This document shows, one piece after another, positions 24,796 to 36,457 of a stretch of 64,000 nt of DNA. The notes beneath the pieces were generated by a model. It did not search any database. It was not told the DNA's origin and worked only from the letters and a program-made list of their open reading frames with translations. The DNA comes from Lumnitzera littorea (lineage: Eukaryota; Streptophyta; Magnoliopsida; Myrtales; Combretaceae). Location of the stretch: contig JAMXBB010000010.1 in assembly GCA_024138015.1 (NCBI GenBank), positions 80,496,038 through 80,560,037 on the forward strand. The letters are read 5' to 3'. The stretch's first letter is position 1. The number at the start of each line of letters is the position of its first letter. The position numbers and the translations under genes were made by a program.

Positions 24796-25959
24796 ATGGC
24801 TTCTACTGTGGAAGCTAACAAGCCTTCATCAATTCCTCCTTATCCAGAGGTACACTTGCACCCTTTTTCTTCCTACACTTGAAAAAGAAAAAAAAAAAAT
24901 CCCTTTTCAGTAAACATTTTTTTTTAATTGTTATTAACTCTCTATTAGATCTGAATTTGATGAAATGGATATACTTTGAGCTTTTGTTATTAATTTTTCT
25001 TGGTCAAGATCTTTAATAAAATGGGATTCTAAATTTATTTTTCCCCATTGAAAGAACCAAGAATTTTCGTGTATTTTATCCTAGGTTTTGCTTAACTTTG
25101 GATCCTGGGTTTTTGTGTTTTTCAAATTTTTATGTATAAAAGAAAAGATGTTTCGTTCTTTGTAAAATCTAACTGAACTTTTATCAATTAGAAACAACCC
25201 ATTTTTGCTCTTTTTCCTTTTTTTTAGGGTTAAAAAAGGATGCTTTTTTTTTTTTTTAATTTTGCACTTGAAAATTCAGCTGCAGCTGGTTTTGTGAGCG
25301 TCTCCATAGCTAGAAAATTGAGAAAGATTGAAACTTTCAAGTGGAAGTTTATGAAGTTCTTAAAAAAAATATAATGGATATTTTCTTGTGGTCCCACTTG
25401 TAGTTAAGTTTCATACTGGAGGTTAAATTTGACAATGTTGTAATGGCCCTGTTGTTTCTGGGATATTTATGTTGTTGAACAGATGATAATGTCAGCACTT
25501 GAAGCTCTGAAAGAGCCAAGTGGTTCTAACAAGACAGCAATCTCAAAGTACATTGAATCCAAATATGGGGACTTACCAGCAGGTCACTCACAATTACTCT
25601 CCTATCACCTCAACAAGATGAAAGATAGTGGGGAACTTGTGTTTTGGAAGAACAATTACACGATACGTGATCCCAATGCACCGCCTAGACGTGGACGTGG
25701 CCGGCCTCCCAAGCCCAAGGATCCATCTGCACCTGGTGGAGCTCCAGCTCCACCAAAGCTGCCCCGAGGCCGTCCACCGAAGGACCCCAATTCCTCATCG
25801 GGTGGCAGCGGGAGGCCAAGAGGCCGGCCTAGGAAAATGGCCAAGCCTACAGGAGGATTGAGTGGATCAACCGAGGCAGATGGGGCTACAAAGAAGCCAA
25901 GGGGCAGGCCTCCAAAGGTTAAGGAGACACCTCTGAGTGAAGTGAGTGTAGAAAATTAG
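24796..25959 (+). CDS. HMGA-type chromatin protein: H1/H5 globular domain plus four AT-hooks (2 exons)
   Basis: Exons 24796-24849 and 25483-25959 are joined at GT-AG in phase 0, giving 176 residues. Residues about 15-85 form a linker-histone-type H15 winged-helix domain (PPYPEMIMSALEALKEPSGS, then SKYIESKYGDLP and LLSYHLNKMKDSGELV). Four AT-hooks follow at residues about 87-95, 112-118, 129-136 and 156-163, all with an RGRP core in Pro/Gly/Lys-rich linkers. This order is diagnostic of plant HMGA (HMG-I/Y) proteins, nuclear architectural factors that bind the minor groove of AT-rich DNA. The start is the first ATG and adds the short acidic N-terminus usual for the family. The intron position just before the H15 core also fits the family. 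A length near 176-200 residues is normal. Confidence 0.95.
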
Positions 25960-26300
25960 ACATTGTTGTCGTGGGATCTGTAGTGTCACCGGATTATCTT
26001 TACATGTGCTGTGTGTGTGCAAGTTTAGGAGTTTGTGTCAGTTTCTGAGTTGGGTGTCCTGCCCTTGTCTTTGTCCTTGTCATTCACTAATCTGTTTGGG
26101 TAGCTTCTTCGATGTACAATGTTAACATACGCGATGCAGTAGCAGTAGGCAGTAGATGTGTGTTGTTTTCTAATGTTGTAGGAGATGATTGGTTCTGATG
26201 TCGATTTGGATCCTAGCCATTTGAATTTGGAAACAGACAATTTTCTTCGTCTGTATGTTGATCATCCCCACCCGCGTCAATGATAGTGAAATGGTTTTCT
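25960..26300 (+). terminator. 3' UTR of the HMGA gene
   Basis: T/G-rich sequence after the stop codon (26000-26250) has the composition of a plant 3' UTR. No canonical AATAAA was found in it, so the poly(A) site is unplaced. Confidence 0.35.
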
Positions 26301-26309
26301 TAAAAAGAT

Positions 26310-27290
26310 TGGAAAGGTTTGACTTTCGAGTTTTAATGGCATTTTTAGAGAAGGCTTAAAACTAAATTATGCAGGATACGATGATTACCTCACCTTATGC
26401 AAAGGCTGGATGTTACAGTAGGTTGCATAAAGATCCTGCCACAAATAGCACAATAGGGTACATGGTAATACGCGGTATTCTATCTATCAATAGTGGCCTG
26501 CTTTTCGCCATGTGTCGACCATATGGAGTAGGTTGATTTAGAAGTACTTCCCTCAACTTATTATTAAGTTGATGATGATGTTGACAGTCGTGTGGCTACC
26601 AGAAGTTCAAAAGATGCCTGTTGCTTCTGATTCTATGGAGTTGTCACGGATGTCCATTATGGGTGAGCAAGCTGGTCTATACGGAAGGGATGCGTGTGGA
26701 AAACAGGACTAAGCTTAGCTTTGACTTTGGTGAGCTGAATCTTTATCCCCAAGCCGACAAAGTACACAATCCTTGACAACCGATAATCCGAAAATAAGGA
26801 TAAAATTTGGTCATGCACTGTCCTCAGTCTTCACCTACTCCTCTTTAATCCATTCTTTTCAACGATATAAAAACCGATTTTTTATCGTAAGTTTATTTAT
26901 CGTGGAAAGAACTATGTTTTACAGCATTTCTCGCTACTTGCTAGATTTGACATTTCATAGAGCAGCTAGTGTTGGTATATGCGAAGTGCCTGCAAAAAGT
27001 GCCAACGTAGTTGAAGGTTGGCCGTATGCTGAATAGAAGGATAAGGTACAGTTTGGTTTGATTTGCTTTGGTTCACTTTTTCGAATTGAATCAAGCTATA
27101 GATTATGGTTCAGTTTTTCTTACTTTCTAATTGGATCGTATCATTGTGTTTGAGAACCATTTTCCATCATAAAGAACTTTTTTTGTTTAGTTGGATTCTT
27201 GATTTTAACCGAAATTAATTACCACATATTTCTAAGTATGTGAAATAATAACTAAAAGCCCGTGCCCATTCTAGAAACAATGGCAAGATT
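26310..27290. repeat. Diverged duplication, copy 1 (intact)
   Basis: Matches copy 2 in a consistent order. Shared blocks include CGAGTTTTAATGGCA (about 26319), TATGCAGGATA (about 26369), CCAAGCCGACAAA (about 26751), GATAATCCG (about 26783), CAAAAAG(G)TG(T)CC (about 26993) and AAATTAATTACC (about 27212). Weak coding-like frames (for example 26773-27036) exist but match nothing I know. The source may be an old transposon or a local flank duplication. Confidence 0.65.
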
Positions 27291-27879
27291 GTAACTTGAA
27301 GCCTTCAAATATGAGAAGGAAAAAAGATACTACTCTGTTAGGAATTCGATTCTAGAATAATTTAATTAGGAAATAAAATATTTATCTTTATCTTGTTATC
27401 TTATTTTTAGTTTATCATCATCTTTTATTTTTGTGAGTTAGGTCATAGGACTCACGTAAATATGTTTTTTTTTTTCTTTTTTAAGAATTAAAACGAGTGA
27501 GGGTTCTGTCTTTACATGCCTCGAGACCTTAATTTATCATAGGTTATAGTAAGGAGGCATAGAACCAGAAAAAAAGTAAATCTCATAATTTATGTTGATA
27601 GTATCTTCATTATATAAGACTGCCAATTTATGTATTTGGGAGATGAGATAATAACCTCAAGTTGAAAAAGGGAGGGTAAAAAAGAGAACCCCAAAGTCAA
27701 TGATAATCCATAGAGTAAGTTCTTATTGTCTATGTTTGAAATCTTTCAAGTTTTATAAAATTGATATCATAAGATGCATCGCACAACACAAAGAAACTAT
27801 AAATGAATTCTTGGTAGGTATTTACATCATTAAAGAAAGAAAGATCGGGAACCACATTTATTTTTTCCAAATAGATTAG
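27291..27879. other. Spacer between the two duplication copies, no gene seen
   Basis: AT-rich sequence with a T run near 27463-27480 and no recognisable coding content. A few words resemble copia-type polyprotein reading frames (about 27540-27840) but not convincingly enough to call. Confidence 0.4.
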
Positions 27880-28642
27880 GAAGTTTTTGTTTTCGAGTTT
27901 TAATGGCAGTTTAGACTTAAAGAGAAGCCTAAACTAACTTATGCAGGATAAGATAATCTTGGTGTTACCCTGTACAAAAGACCGGTTGTTGGTATAGCGG
28001 GCAGTCAAACTTTTATAGAAATGACTCCTTCGTAAGAGGAGCAAAAGGTACATATTATCCTTGGTTACATTCTATCTGACAGTAGTAGCCGGTTTTCGTC
28101 AGGTGTTGATGACAGCATGCTATTTCGCGGACCATTTGTAGTGGAGTCTTTCAGGACTCTACATCAGCTATTTTATTTTCCTTAGCTATGTTGCAATTAT
28201 GATGATGTTGATGGTGTTTATAAACTCAAAGGCTACCCTAGTTTAAGAAATGTTGTCTGTTGCTCCTATTTTTATACTATTATTGCTTAGGTCCATTGTA
28301 GATGAGCTTTCTGATATTTATGAAAGGGGTGAGGGTAGAAAAGCAGTACTAAGCTTTGACTTTGGTAAAGCTGAAATTGAATCTCTCCTCTCTTCCCAAG
28401 CCGACAAAATACAGAATCCTTAACGACTGATAATCCGGAAACAGGGCTAGACTCTGGTCATGTGCTGTACTCAGGATGCACCTATTCCAATTCACTAGTT
28501 CTGGATATTCCTTTCATTCATTCTTTTCAACAATATGGGACTAATTTTTAGTCATAAGTTTATTTGTAATGGAAAGAAAATTCTAATTCTAGTGCATTTT
28601 TATTCTTAGATTGTCATTTCACATCATAGGTAATATACCAAG
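27880..28642. repeat. Diverged duplication, copy 2, left part
   Basis: Same block order as copy 1: CGAGTTTTAATGGCA (27894), TATGCAGGATA, CCCAAGCCGACAAA (about 28396) and GATAATCCGGAAA. The match then stops at the edge of retrotransposon A and resumes after A at 49829, so A inserted into this copy. Confidence 0.65.
28638..28642. repeat. Left target-site duplication of element A (CCAAG)
   Basis: Five bases before the TG of the left LTR. They match CTAAG at 49829-49833 after the right LTR in four of five positions. The difference is a C/T transition, as expected from aged methylated DNA. Confidence 0.7.
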
Positions 28643-29512
28643 TGATTGGAATTAGCCCACTAGACCCTTGGTTCGAGTGCGAGTGCATCAACTTGAAGGC
28701 CATGACAAGCATATCCTTTCTTGCCAACCAACACATGAAACATCCAAGCTCCTGTTTACTACTGACTACTTACAATTACCAAGCCAATCTTCACCCTATT
28801 CATTATATGGTTGCTAAACTTCGACTTGAAGGGATTCCGACTACCCCACCTTTAGCTCGGCGAGCTTACTCACCAGCTTGGCCATCTTTGCTCCAAACTA
28901 GGAAGGTCCTATTGAAGCTAACCTAATCTAGAAGTACCCATAATCCAATTCGACTCGACATCCACTATATTTGATTGTACTACTTTATCTATTTCCTTAG
29001 AAGTTCTCCGATAGTTGTTAGCTGCGTGTCTCAATCCTCATGTGACAGAATTTGCTACTTGAAGTTTCTATTTCTGCATTTTCTTTTATGTCTTATCTGT
29101 TTCTTATATTTAGCTTATTTTAGATGGCACTTTTTTTGTTTTTTCCATGTATAAAAAGTAACCCTAGTATTTCTTATATAAATACTCTTTTTGTATGTAG
29201 CCGTAGGGACCAATCATTATATACACTATGTTTCCTTTTGTAAGTTATCAACTTGTTTTTCCTTTTTTTCTCGTATTTTATTCTTTCAACAAGGTTAAGC
29301 AATGAGTAATCTCATTGAACTATTCATGCGTCATATCAACTAACTTGTAAGTTTACAAAGGTTCCTTGGCATGTCATATCTTTAGAAATCATTCATGGGT
29401 TGCTTGTTTTTCTTTACTTCGTATGTTTGTTACCTTTCATTTCAAGCTTTCTACAAGTTTGAACTTATCTCGATATTGTTGCCCTTATCTGTCCTTGATG
29501 TGGTGTATTATC
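28643..29512 (+). repeat. Element A left (5') LTR
   Basis: Aligns along its whole length with 48960-49828. It begins TGATTGGAATTAGCCC (right copy TGATAGGATAAGC) and carries a TATATAAATA box at 29175-29184, matched by TATAAATA at 49497-49504. The right edge is fixed by the primer-binding site two bases later. An apparent 94-codon frame at 28642-28926 is LTR, not a gene. Confidence 0.88.
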
Positions 29513-29513
29513 T

Positions 29514-29529
29514 TGGTATCAAAGTGGAG
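29514..29529 (+). other. Element A primer-binding site
   Basis: TGGTATCAAAGTGGAG resembles the plant initiator-methionine tRNA complement TGGTATCAGAGC with few changes, immediately inside the left LTR. This fixes the element's orientation as +. Confidence 0.8.
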
Positions 29530-30329
29530 ATTCATAGAGCGTAAGTAGTTATTTTGTGTCATACTGTAGCTGTACTATGTTAACCGTTGTTGTGATTACG
29601 TGTGTTAAGTGTACATGTTGCTTATGGTATTAAGTAGTAGGATTAGTGACTATGTTCTCTTCAAGGTTGCATGCTATGTTATACTTTGTTTCAAACCTTA
29701 GAAAACATAGCAAGGTACTAGTTGGGTATCTATGTTTTAGGGTCAACTAAGATAACTATTATGTTACATTATATCATAGAGCACAATTGGTTCTAGAGCT
29801 TGGTTTTTGTTCAAAGTAATTATATACACGAAGGTTGAATATTAGTAAGTAAAGTATATTGTTTTTGGGTAGTGAGCAAAGAAGTGAGTGCTACTGTGTT
29901 GTCAAAGAAGGTTGAGATTGGGTTTAGAAAACATGACCAATATGAGTGTGAACATTGGAATTAGAGACAATGATAATAGTGTCGTCTACTATGGTCAACA
30001 ACCTCAAGCCACCCTTAAGAGTTCTAATGAATGATTCGATGAAGTGACCAATACGATAGTTGAGTTGACTTGATCGATTCACAACTTGGTCACTTGACCT
30101 GTTGAAGTTATTTACAATACTCACCAAGCTACTGTCGAAGTTAGGAATGGTGCACATAATGCTCGACCCACCCAAAGGCAATTCCCAACTCAATAAGACC
30201 AAGGTGGAGGAGTAAGTGGATATGTGTGGAGGAGAGTAGACTTGGGGATGCAAATGAAGAAGATGAAAAGGAGTACTTTGAAGTAGAAGAGAGAGCTTGA
30301 GCACCTTGAACTGCCAACCATTTAAAGCT
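29530..30329 (+). other. Element A untranslated leader
   Basis: No protein content is recognisable between the primer-binding site and the first gag-like residues. The 126-codon minus-strand frame at 29924-30304 is antisense to the element and resembles nothing known. Confidence 0.5.
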
Positions 30330-31380
30330 CTAAATTCCGAGCTTTAATGGCACTGGAGACGCAAATGAATACCTTAATCAATAAGAGAAAGTAGAACGAG
30401 TCTTAGATTACTATCAGTATGAGGACCATGATAAGATAAGGACGGCCTCCTTAGAATTCTCTAGGTATGCTTTGATATGGTAGAAGAACTTTCAGAAGAT
30501 GCACAAAAGGGATAGATATAGAGAAGTGAGTACTTAGTCCGAGATGAAAAAGAGTTCTCAAAGTAAGATTCATGCCAAACACTTGCTTATAAGGTTACTC
30601 GACTCCAAGAGATAAAGCAAGGAAGTCGAACTATTGATTCAAGTGCACATGATCTAATGTGAAGTCAGTAAACCTTTAGCTTGAACAATGTCTAAATTCC
30701 TTACAAGGTTGAGACCTGAGGCTTGAGACGTAGTAAAACTTCAACAGTTCACCACCCTGGACGAGGCCATAAGGTTTACCTCATGTGTAGAGAAGTAGAG
30801 GAAGAATAGGCCAATTCAACATCAATTGAGCTTACCTACCCAATCCATCTAACCTAGTGCAGTCATTAAGGTTAATATAGTACCAAGTTGAAACGGTGAA
30901 CTAATGTCATGACCGAACAAAAGAACTGCCTTGTTATCAATGAAGTACTACATAAGACATTTGAGAAAGGACAAGGTTTAGCATGAAAGACCAGCCAAAT
31001 TAAGTGCTTCAAATATCAAAGTTTTGGACATATGGCAGTTCACCACCCTAGATGAGGCCATAAGGATTACTTAATGTGTAGAGAGGTCGAGGAAGAATAG
31101 CCTAATTTGACCTCAATTGAGCTTACCTATCCAGTCCATCCAACCTAATGCAATCATTAAGGTCAATGTAGTATCGAGCTGAGATGTTGAACTAATTTCA
31201 TGACCAAACAAAAGAATTGCCCTGTTATTAATGAAGTAACACAGAGGACATTTGAGAAAGGACAAGGTTCAGGATAGAAGACGAACCAAATTAAGTGCTT
31301 CAAGTGTTAAAGTTTTAGACATATGGCTGATTAGTGCCTGAACCAACGTACTATGGTTATCAAAGGCGATACTTTAACCA
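30330..31380 (+). pseudogene. Element A gag, broken
   Basis: Typical gypsy gag landmarks in order, across stops: DFNGTGDANEYLNQ-like start (about 30340), YALIW (about 30469), FLTRLRPEA (about 30699), a TTLDEAIRFTSCVEK segment (about 30755), and CCHC zinc-knuckle cysteines (CFK.., about 30990 and 31280). Element B interrupts it after KGDTL at 31380. The continuation after B, at 39801-40010, encodes an acidic linker ending DKLTLVVQ. Contains an internal 291-bp duplication. Confidence 0.78.
30745..31326 (+). repeat. 291-bp in-frame tandem duplication inside gag of element A
   Basis: Unit 1 is 30745-31035 and unit 2 is 31036-31326. Both start CAGTTCACCACCCT and end at ACATATGG. The period is divisible by three (97 codons), so the reading frame was kept, and each unit ends within a CCHC zinc-knuckle segment. 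The copies differ by scattered substitutions, mostly transitions. Confidence 0.88.
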
Positions 31381-32256
31381 TGACGCATCTCTAGGGTTGT
31401 ATACACAAAGAAACACCACAACGAACTAAAATAAAGAAAACCAAAAAGGGTTTAGCAAAACCTAAGTAGCTACCAATTGGATGTAACGCACCAACTAATC
31501 ATTCTTAGCTTAATCTCCATTGATATGACATACAAGTAAGGATTAAGATCACTTCCTACTTCTTCTTACTAAAAAGAATAGATAGGAGTTAGGGAAAGAG
31601 AGGACACAGCTTAGTGCTCTCAAAAAAGAAATAACTGTATTCCGTATTCAGGATATATGATGTTTGTATACAAAGTAAATGGGGTTTATATACTAGCCTT
31701 ATTGAAGTTACATGCGTACAAGGGAAAGATAAAAGGGTAAATTACATATGAAATACCTAAGACATGCTAAAAAGGGTAAAAAGGACAAACGTTGTGCAGT
31801 GTACGAAAGAAAGAAACATTCTAGAATATTATGTCAAGAGACACATGTTAATCTAAGGTTGGTAGGTAGAATGGCATTGTGTCTAGTTGCTGTAGTGACA
31901 TCTTTAGTAGGTTAGCACTAGTTGAAGTCAACTTGGTAGAGATAGGGAGAGGAACAGATAGTTTGGCCAATCTAATCAAGGTTAGGTTAGAGCTCGGGTA
32001 TTGGGCCTTGTAAGAGATTTTGTCAAGTCGATTATTAAGACAAGTCAACTCAGGCAAGAGTTATGTACATGTTAATTCAAAGTCTACCTTGGTCATGATA
32101 AATGCTTAGCACTCAAATTGAATAAAGTGAAATAGTCCCTGGTTGGTGATATAATCCTCGTCCTTGAGTGGTGCTCAAGCTAATACTTGTTGAGCAAGCC
32201 TTTATAATCCCTTAGCTTGGCTTCGAGTAATAGGTCTAAAGAGTTGATTCCTATCA
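31381..32256 (-). repeat. Element B 3' LTR (left copy)
   Basis: Aligns with 38912-39795 throughout. It ends TGACGC... and ...CCTATCA at the plus-strand edges. A minus-strand TATATAAA box is visible at about 31684-31691. The apparent minus-strand frame 31848-32057 is LTR, not a gene. Confidence 0.88.
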
Positions 32257-33560
32257 TCGTCATGGGGGTTGAAGAGATTTGACCTCAAATCTATGGGCTC
32301 TTAACTGGTTAGGCTAGCTTCGGTATCATCTGGATGGTAAGGAATCAAATTGGATACATTGAAAGTAGAAGAGACATCATAGTCTTCAGGTAACTCAATC
32401 TAATAGGCATTACAGTCGATCTTCCTTAGGAAATTGAATGGACGATCAACTCTAAATGATAATTTGCTTTTCAAGAGATGGGGAAATCTCTCTTAAGTAA
32501 GGTGGACCTAAACTAAGCCGCACAAATTGAAGGAAATAGCTCAACGGCCTCGACTACTAATCTCATGCTGCCATTCATTGAACTTGGTGATTTCTTAGTC
32601 ACTTGCTAGTTCAATTTGTGCAATTCGTGAGCTTGATCGACTCCAAACTAGCTTTCTTTAAGAGCTGCGTAGGTATTGATCTTATTTAGTAAGATGGTTG
32701 GGTTGAAGCTGTAGACGACCTCAAAGGAAGTCTTTCTAGTGATACTATGGACAATTCAATCGTAAGAGAACTCCATAATAGGCCCAAGTCTCCTCTATGA
32801 GGTCTTCTAAAAGTAGCTTAGAAACTTAGTATCTCGATCTGAAACAATAGACTTTGGACTCCATGTAAGGAGATGATTTCTTGCTAAAATAAATCAACAA
32901 TATATAAAATATTGTTAGCTTAGTGGCATGGGATGAAGTGTGCCATTTTGCTAAATCAATTCACCATTACAAGGATCAAGTCCTTCCTTTTAGATGTTCG
33001 GGGCAACCCTAGGAAAAAGTCCATGTTGAGGTTGACCCAAGATGAGGTTGGTATAGATAAGGGCATGTATTCTCCATATGATTCCTTATTCCCCTTCGCC
33101 CTTTTACACACATTACAATTATTGATGACCTTGTGGACATCCTTAACCATAATAGGCCAGTAAAAATTTTCTTTCAACAGATTGGCAATTTTTGTCTTAT
33201 GAAAATGCTTAGATAAACTACCACTAAGAGCTTCCTGAACTAACAGCTTGAGTGTAGAACAGTTGGGTATACACAGCCTCCTCTCCTTGAATAAGTATCC
33301 ATCCTTCAAGTAGTATCCTCCAACAACAACTCCATCTCCATCTCGACACTTTTCAAGTATAGGACCAAAGTGTAGGTCCCAAGCATATTGCTCGACACTG
33401 ACAAAAAATCCCAACAACTTTGTCTATAGGGTAGTTTGTAAGACATGTCGACATGATAGAGTGTCAACAACTACATTAGCATTACCCTTCTTGTGTTTGA
33501 TCACATAGGGGAATCCTTCCATGAACTTTAACCATTTAACTTGTCTCTTTGAAAGTTTGT
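32257..33560 (-). pseudogene. Element B integrase, broken
   Basis: The frame at 32956-33417 is the best preserved coding stretch in the element. It shows the integrase zinc-binding region with the closing CNVCKRAKG pair (H..H..C..C type) and then the core start WVNLNMDFFLGLPR with a catalytic-position Asp. The upstream His pair appears as LSKHFHKTK. Downstream of the core start (32257-32955) the coding content decays into stops. It catalyses insertion in live relatives, but this copy lacks a continuous core. Confidence 0.8.
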
Positions 33561-34642
33561 TCTAATTTCTCTAATGTTTTAAGGACTCATAATCAATATA
33601 AATGACAAACTCTTAAGGTAGTAAGAAATGTTGCCATACTATAAGAGCTCAAAAAAGAGAACATAGCTCCTTCTCATACATAGAATAATTCAAGACAACA
33701 CTACTAAGCTTCTCATTATAGTAAGCAATAGGTCAGCATTCTTGCATCAGAATTGCTCCAATGCCAATACCTAATGCATCACAATCCAACTCAAATGGCT
33801 TTTCAAAATTAGGCAAGACTAAGATAGGTGTACTGGTAAGTTTCTCCTTAATCTCCTTAAAACTCTTCTAATCTCAATTAGTCCACTGGAATCCATCACC
33901 CTTCTTTGTTAGCTCGGTCATGGGAACTATAATGGTATTGAAATTCATGATGAATCGTCCATAAAAAAGAGCAAGGCCATGAAAACTTCTAGCTTCAATA
34001 ACATTCTTGGGTGTAAGCTACTCTAAGATAGCTCGAATCTTTTCCTCTTTAGCTCAAATTTCTTCTCCAGACACCACATATCCCAGAAAAACAACTTCGC
34101 TTTAGCAAAATGTACACTTCTCCAGGTTCCCATACAGTTTCTTGACACGAAGGACATAGTTAGTTAAGTCGACACTATACACTAATATATCATTAAACTA
34201 TATAACCACAACCTTTTGATCAATTGGTACATTACATGGTTCATGAGTCTCATGAAAGTGCTTAGCACAGTAGTAAGTATGAATGGCATGACCAGCTTTT
34301 CATAGAGACCATGCCTTATCTTAAATGCGGTCTTTTACTCATCACCCGACCTCATATGAATCTGATGGTAGTCACTTCATAAGTCAATCTTTAAAAATAT
34401 CTTAGCACCATAAAGCTCATCCAATATGTTATCAAGCTTAAGAATAAGATACCTATATTTAACAATAATTCTATTGATAGCTTAACTATCAATGCACATG
34501 TGCCATGAACCATTTTTCTTTAGGACGAGTAAAGTAGGCATAGCATAATGGCTCATGCTTTCTCTCAATAAGCTTGTCCACTTGTTTCTTTAGTTTAATA
34601 GCTTACATAGGGTTCATTCTATAAGCAGGTCTGTTCGACAAG
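33560..34642 (-). pseudogene. Element B reverse transcriptase-RNase H, downstream part
   Basis: Minus-strand landmarks: the polymerase motif as VI*FNDILVYS (YVDD-type altered, about 34190), GYVV-type strand followed by W-rich segment, TELTKKGDGFQW (about 33880), FELDCDALGIGIGA (about 33780), PIAYYNEKLSS (about 33700), and HKKGNANVVVDTLSCRH (about 33450-33500). Stops are frequent, many as TAG or TAA at positions where CAG, CAA or TGG is expected. Interrupted on its upstream side by element C at 34643. Confidence 0.78.
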
Positions 34643-34868
34643 TGATGTACTTAAGAGCTAAGTTAATTACTAAGGCTTATCAAAAAGAGGGTGACCAATG
34701 GGTCATTTGAAATATTGAAGAAAGAGGCTATGAGAAAACATGGTAGCTTCGTAAAGCTGCTCTTTGAAAATGACTTATTAAGGAACACTACATGACTTAG
34801 TATTCCACTTGATATGATACACAAGCTAACACTAAAATCCACTTACCACTAATCTCGAGCTACTTGAA
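34643..34868 (-). repeat. Element C 3' LTR remnant
   Basis: Aligns with the first part of 35557-36452 (shared blocks GCTAAGTTAATT/C, TTTGAAATATT, GTAAAGCT, TATTCCA, ATGATGCACAAG-type). The match ends abruptly at about 34868, where gag-like sequence begins. Confidence 0.75.
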
Positions 34869-35532
34869 TACGCACTAAGTCTTCATAGTCATAGAAGTCA
34901 AATATCTTATCAATCTTCTCCTCTCAATCCAGGTAGTCATCAACATTACCAGACCCATTAAAGCTTAGAACCTGTACTTTAAAATGTTCGAATCTGTCAT
35001 ATTGCTCTTTTTCCTCCCTATACTCTTCAACTTCATCTAACTCAAGTCTCCTCTTTGCAAACCTCTAACATGTTGGAGTTGAGCTGAGTTCATATTAACA
35101 GCTTCTAGTGCTTTATGCCCAGCTAGTTGTCTTCTCAGCTTATCTCTTACATCTCGACTACATTCATCAACCCTCTCCTAAGGCTTAGTTTGTACTACCT
35201 TTTGTATAGATATAGCTAGTTTCACCATAATAGCAGCAATGTCTTGCAATTGCTTATTAGTAGTTTATAAGGTCTATTAAGTAATACGACTGCCACCATA
35301 AGCATCGTTCTCGGCATCATTAATCTCTCCTTGAACACTAGGATTCAACATTCTCAATGCAAAACTTCAAGAAGTCTACTACTTAACAAAGATGTCACAC
35401 AACTTTGCTAATGCGATATCGCACAGTGACTTTAGAACTTGCTATGTTTTTCCATTAGAGAAACATAGTATAACAGAACACACGACTATAACAAAAAACA
35501 ACTATTACAGTACTTAGCTTTAGATAACAACC
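34869..35532 (-). pseudogene. Element C gag N-terminal remnant
   Basis: Minus-strand translation of about 34880-35020 resembles the gypsy gag start (F-N-G-S-G-N-V-D-D-Y-L-D-W and IDKIFDFYDYED). The rest to the primer-binding site is leader with stops. The fragment ends at the deletion junction near 34869. Confidence 0.6.
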
Positions 35533-35548
35533 TTAAGCTCTAATACCA
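35533..35548 (-). other. Element C primer-binding site
   Basis: Reads TGGTATTAGAGCTTAA on the minus strand, an initiator-methionine-type site a few bases inside the 5' LTR. Confidence 0.75.
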
Positions 35549-35556
35549 GGATTATA

Positions 35557-36452
35557 TAATGTTCTTCGAAGCTAAGTTAATCACTAGAGCTTACCAAAGA
35601 GAAGTGACGAATTAGTCCTTTGAAATATTAAAGAAAGAGGAGATGACAAAACATAGTAGCTTTCGTAAAGCTACTCTCCGAATATGACTCACCAAGGAAC
35701 ATTACACAACTTCGTATTCCATTTGACATGATGCACAAGTTAATTCTAAGGTCCATCCACCACTAATTTCAAGCTACGTGGAAAGATTAGATAAGAGTGT
35801 GAAAAAATGTGCTAGGAGAAAGGTATCTCACAAGAACAAGAATATTCATTAATAATAATGTGTAAGATAGTTGCGGCCACAATGAAAAGGATTATTTATA
35901 GTAAGTCCTTTAAGGCAACAATACAGTAATGGAAAATTACACAAAGGATAATATAAGAAGAAGATTCTTGGTACAAGCAAAAAGGGTAAATGTGACAAAG
36001 CATAAAAAGAAACATGGTATAAATGTCAGAAAAAGTAAAGGACAAGTGACAACCTGTTAATAGGTTTATGTTTTAGGATCTTGGGGCATTGTGGCTTAAC
36101 TAAGTTGATGCTGGGGCTGTTGTTGCTAAGCTATGCTGAAAGTTGTTGAGGTGATTGGGTGAAGTTAAAGCTTGGTAAGATGGAAAGGGAGAGCTCGGCG
36201 TATAGGAACCTTGGCCTCAGCACTCGATAAGTAAGCTTTTGTCACTTAGTAAGTTGGCCTCAACACTTGACAAGTTGACGACTAGGTAAGAGTCCAAGGA
36301 GAGCAGAATGTGTTCAAATTGGGGCCTTAAGGAGTTCTTCCATGCCTCTTCCATGTATTGGAGCTCGTCCTCAATAAGTTGAGAAGAAAGGATCCTTCTC
36401 GTGAGAGATTGTAGGCTTAGGAGGTCAGCTCAAGTGAGGGGTTCAAAGGTCG
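35557..36452 (-). repeat. Element C 5' LTR (right copy)
   Basis: 896 bp. The left edge (TAATGTTCTTCGAAGC; the TG appears mutated to TA) is set by alignment with 34643 and by the primer-binding site. The right edge is inferred from the target duplication. It does not end in CA, so one or two bases of uncertainty remain. Confidence 0.7.
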
Positions 36453-36457
36453 ACAAT

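Larger units (their letters stand above)
34643..36452 (-). mobile_element. Element C: truncated gypsy element nested in B
   Basis: Right (5') LTR 35557-36452, a primer-binding site, a gag N-terminal remnant, then directly a 226-bp piece of the 3' LTR (34643-34868). Everything between gag and the 3' LTR is gone. Flanking ACAAG (34638-34642) and ACAAT (36453-36457) look like a target duplication with one change. Removing C with one copy rejoins the RT frame of B through the conserved N-R-P-A-Y region, which supports these edges. Confidence 0.78.

Noticed and set aside
24614..24796. Open frame overlapping the HMGA start codon, with a hydrophobic stretch
   Set aside because: It contains no ATG in frame. 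Its stop merely overlaps the ATG of the gene, so it is unlikely to be a regulatory upstream frame.
28642..28926. 94-codon plus-strand frame
   Set aside because: It coincides with the left LTR of element A and has a diverged, frame-broken counterpart at 48960 onward.
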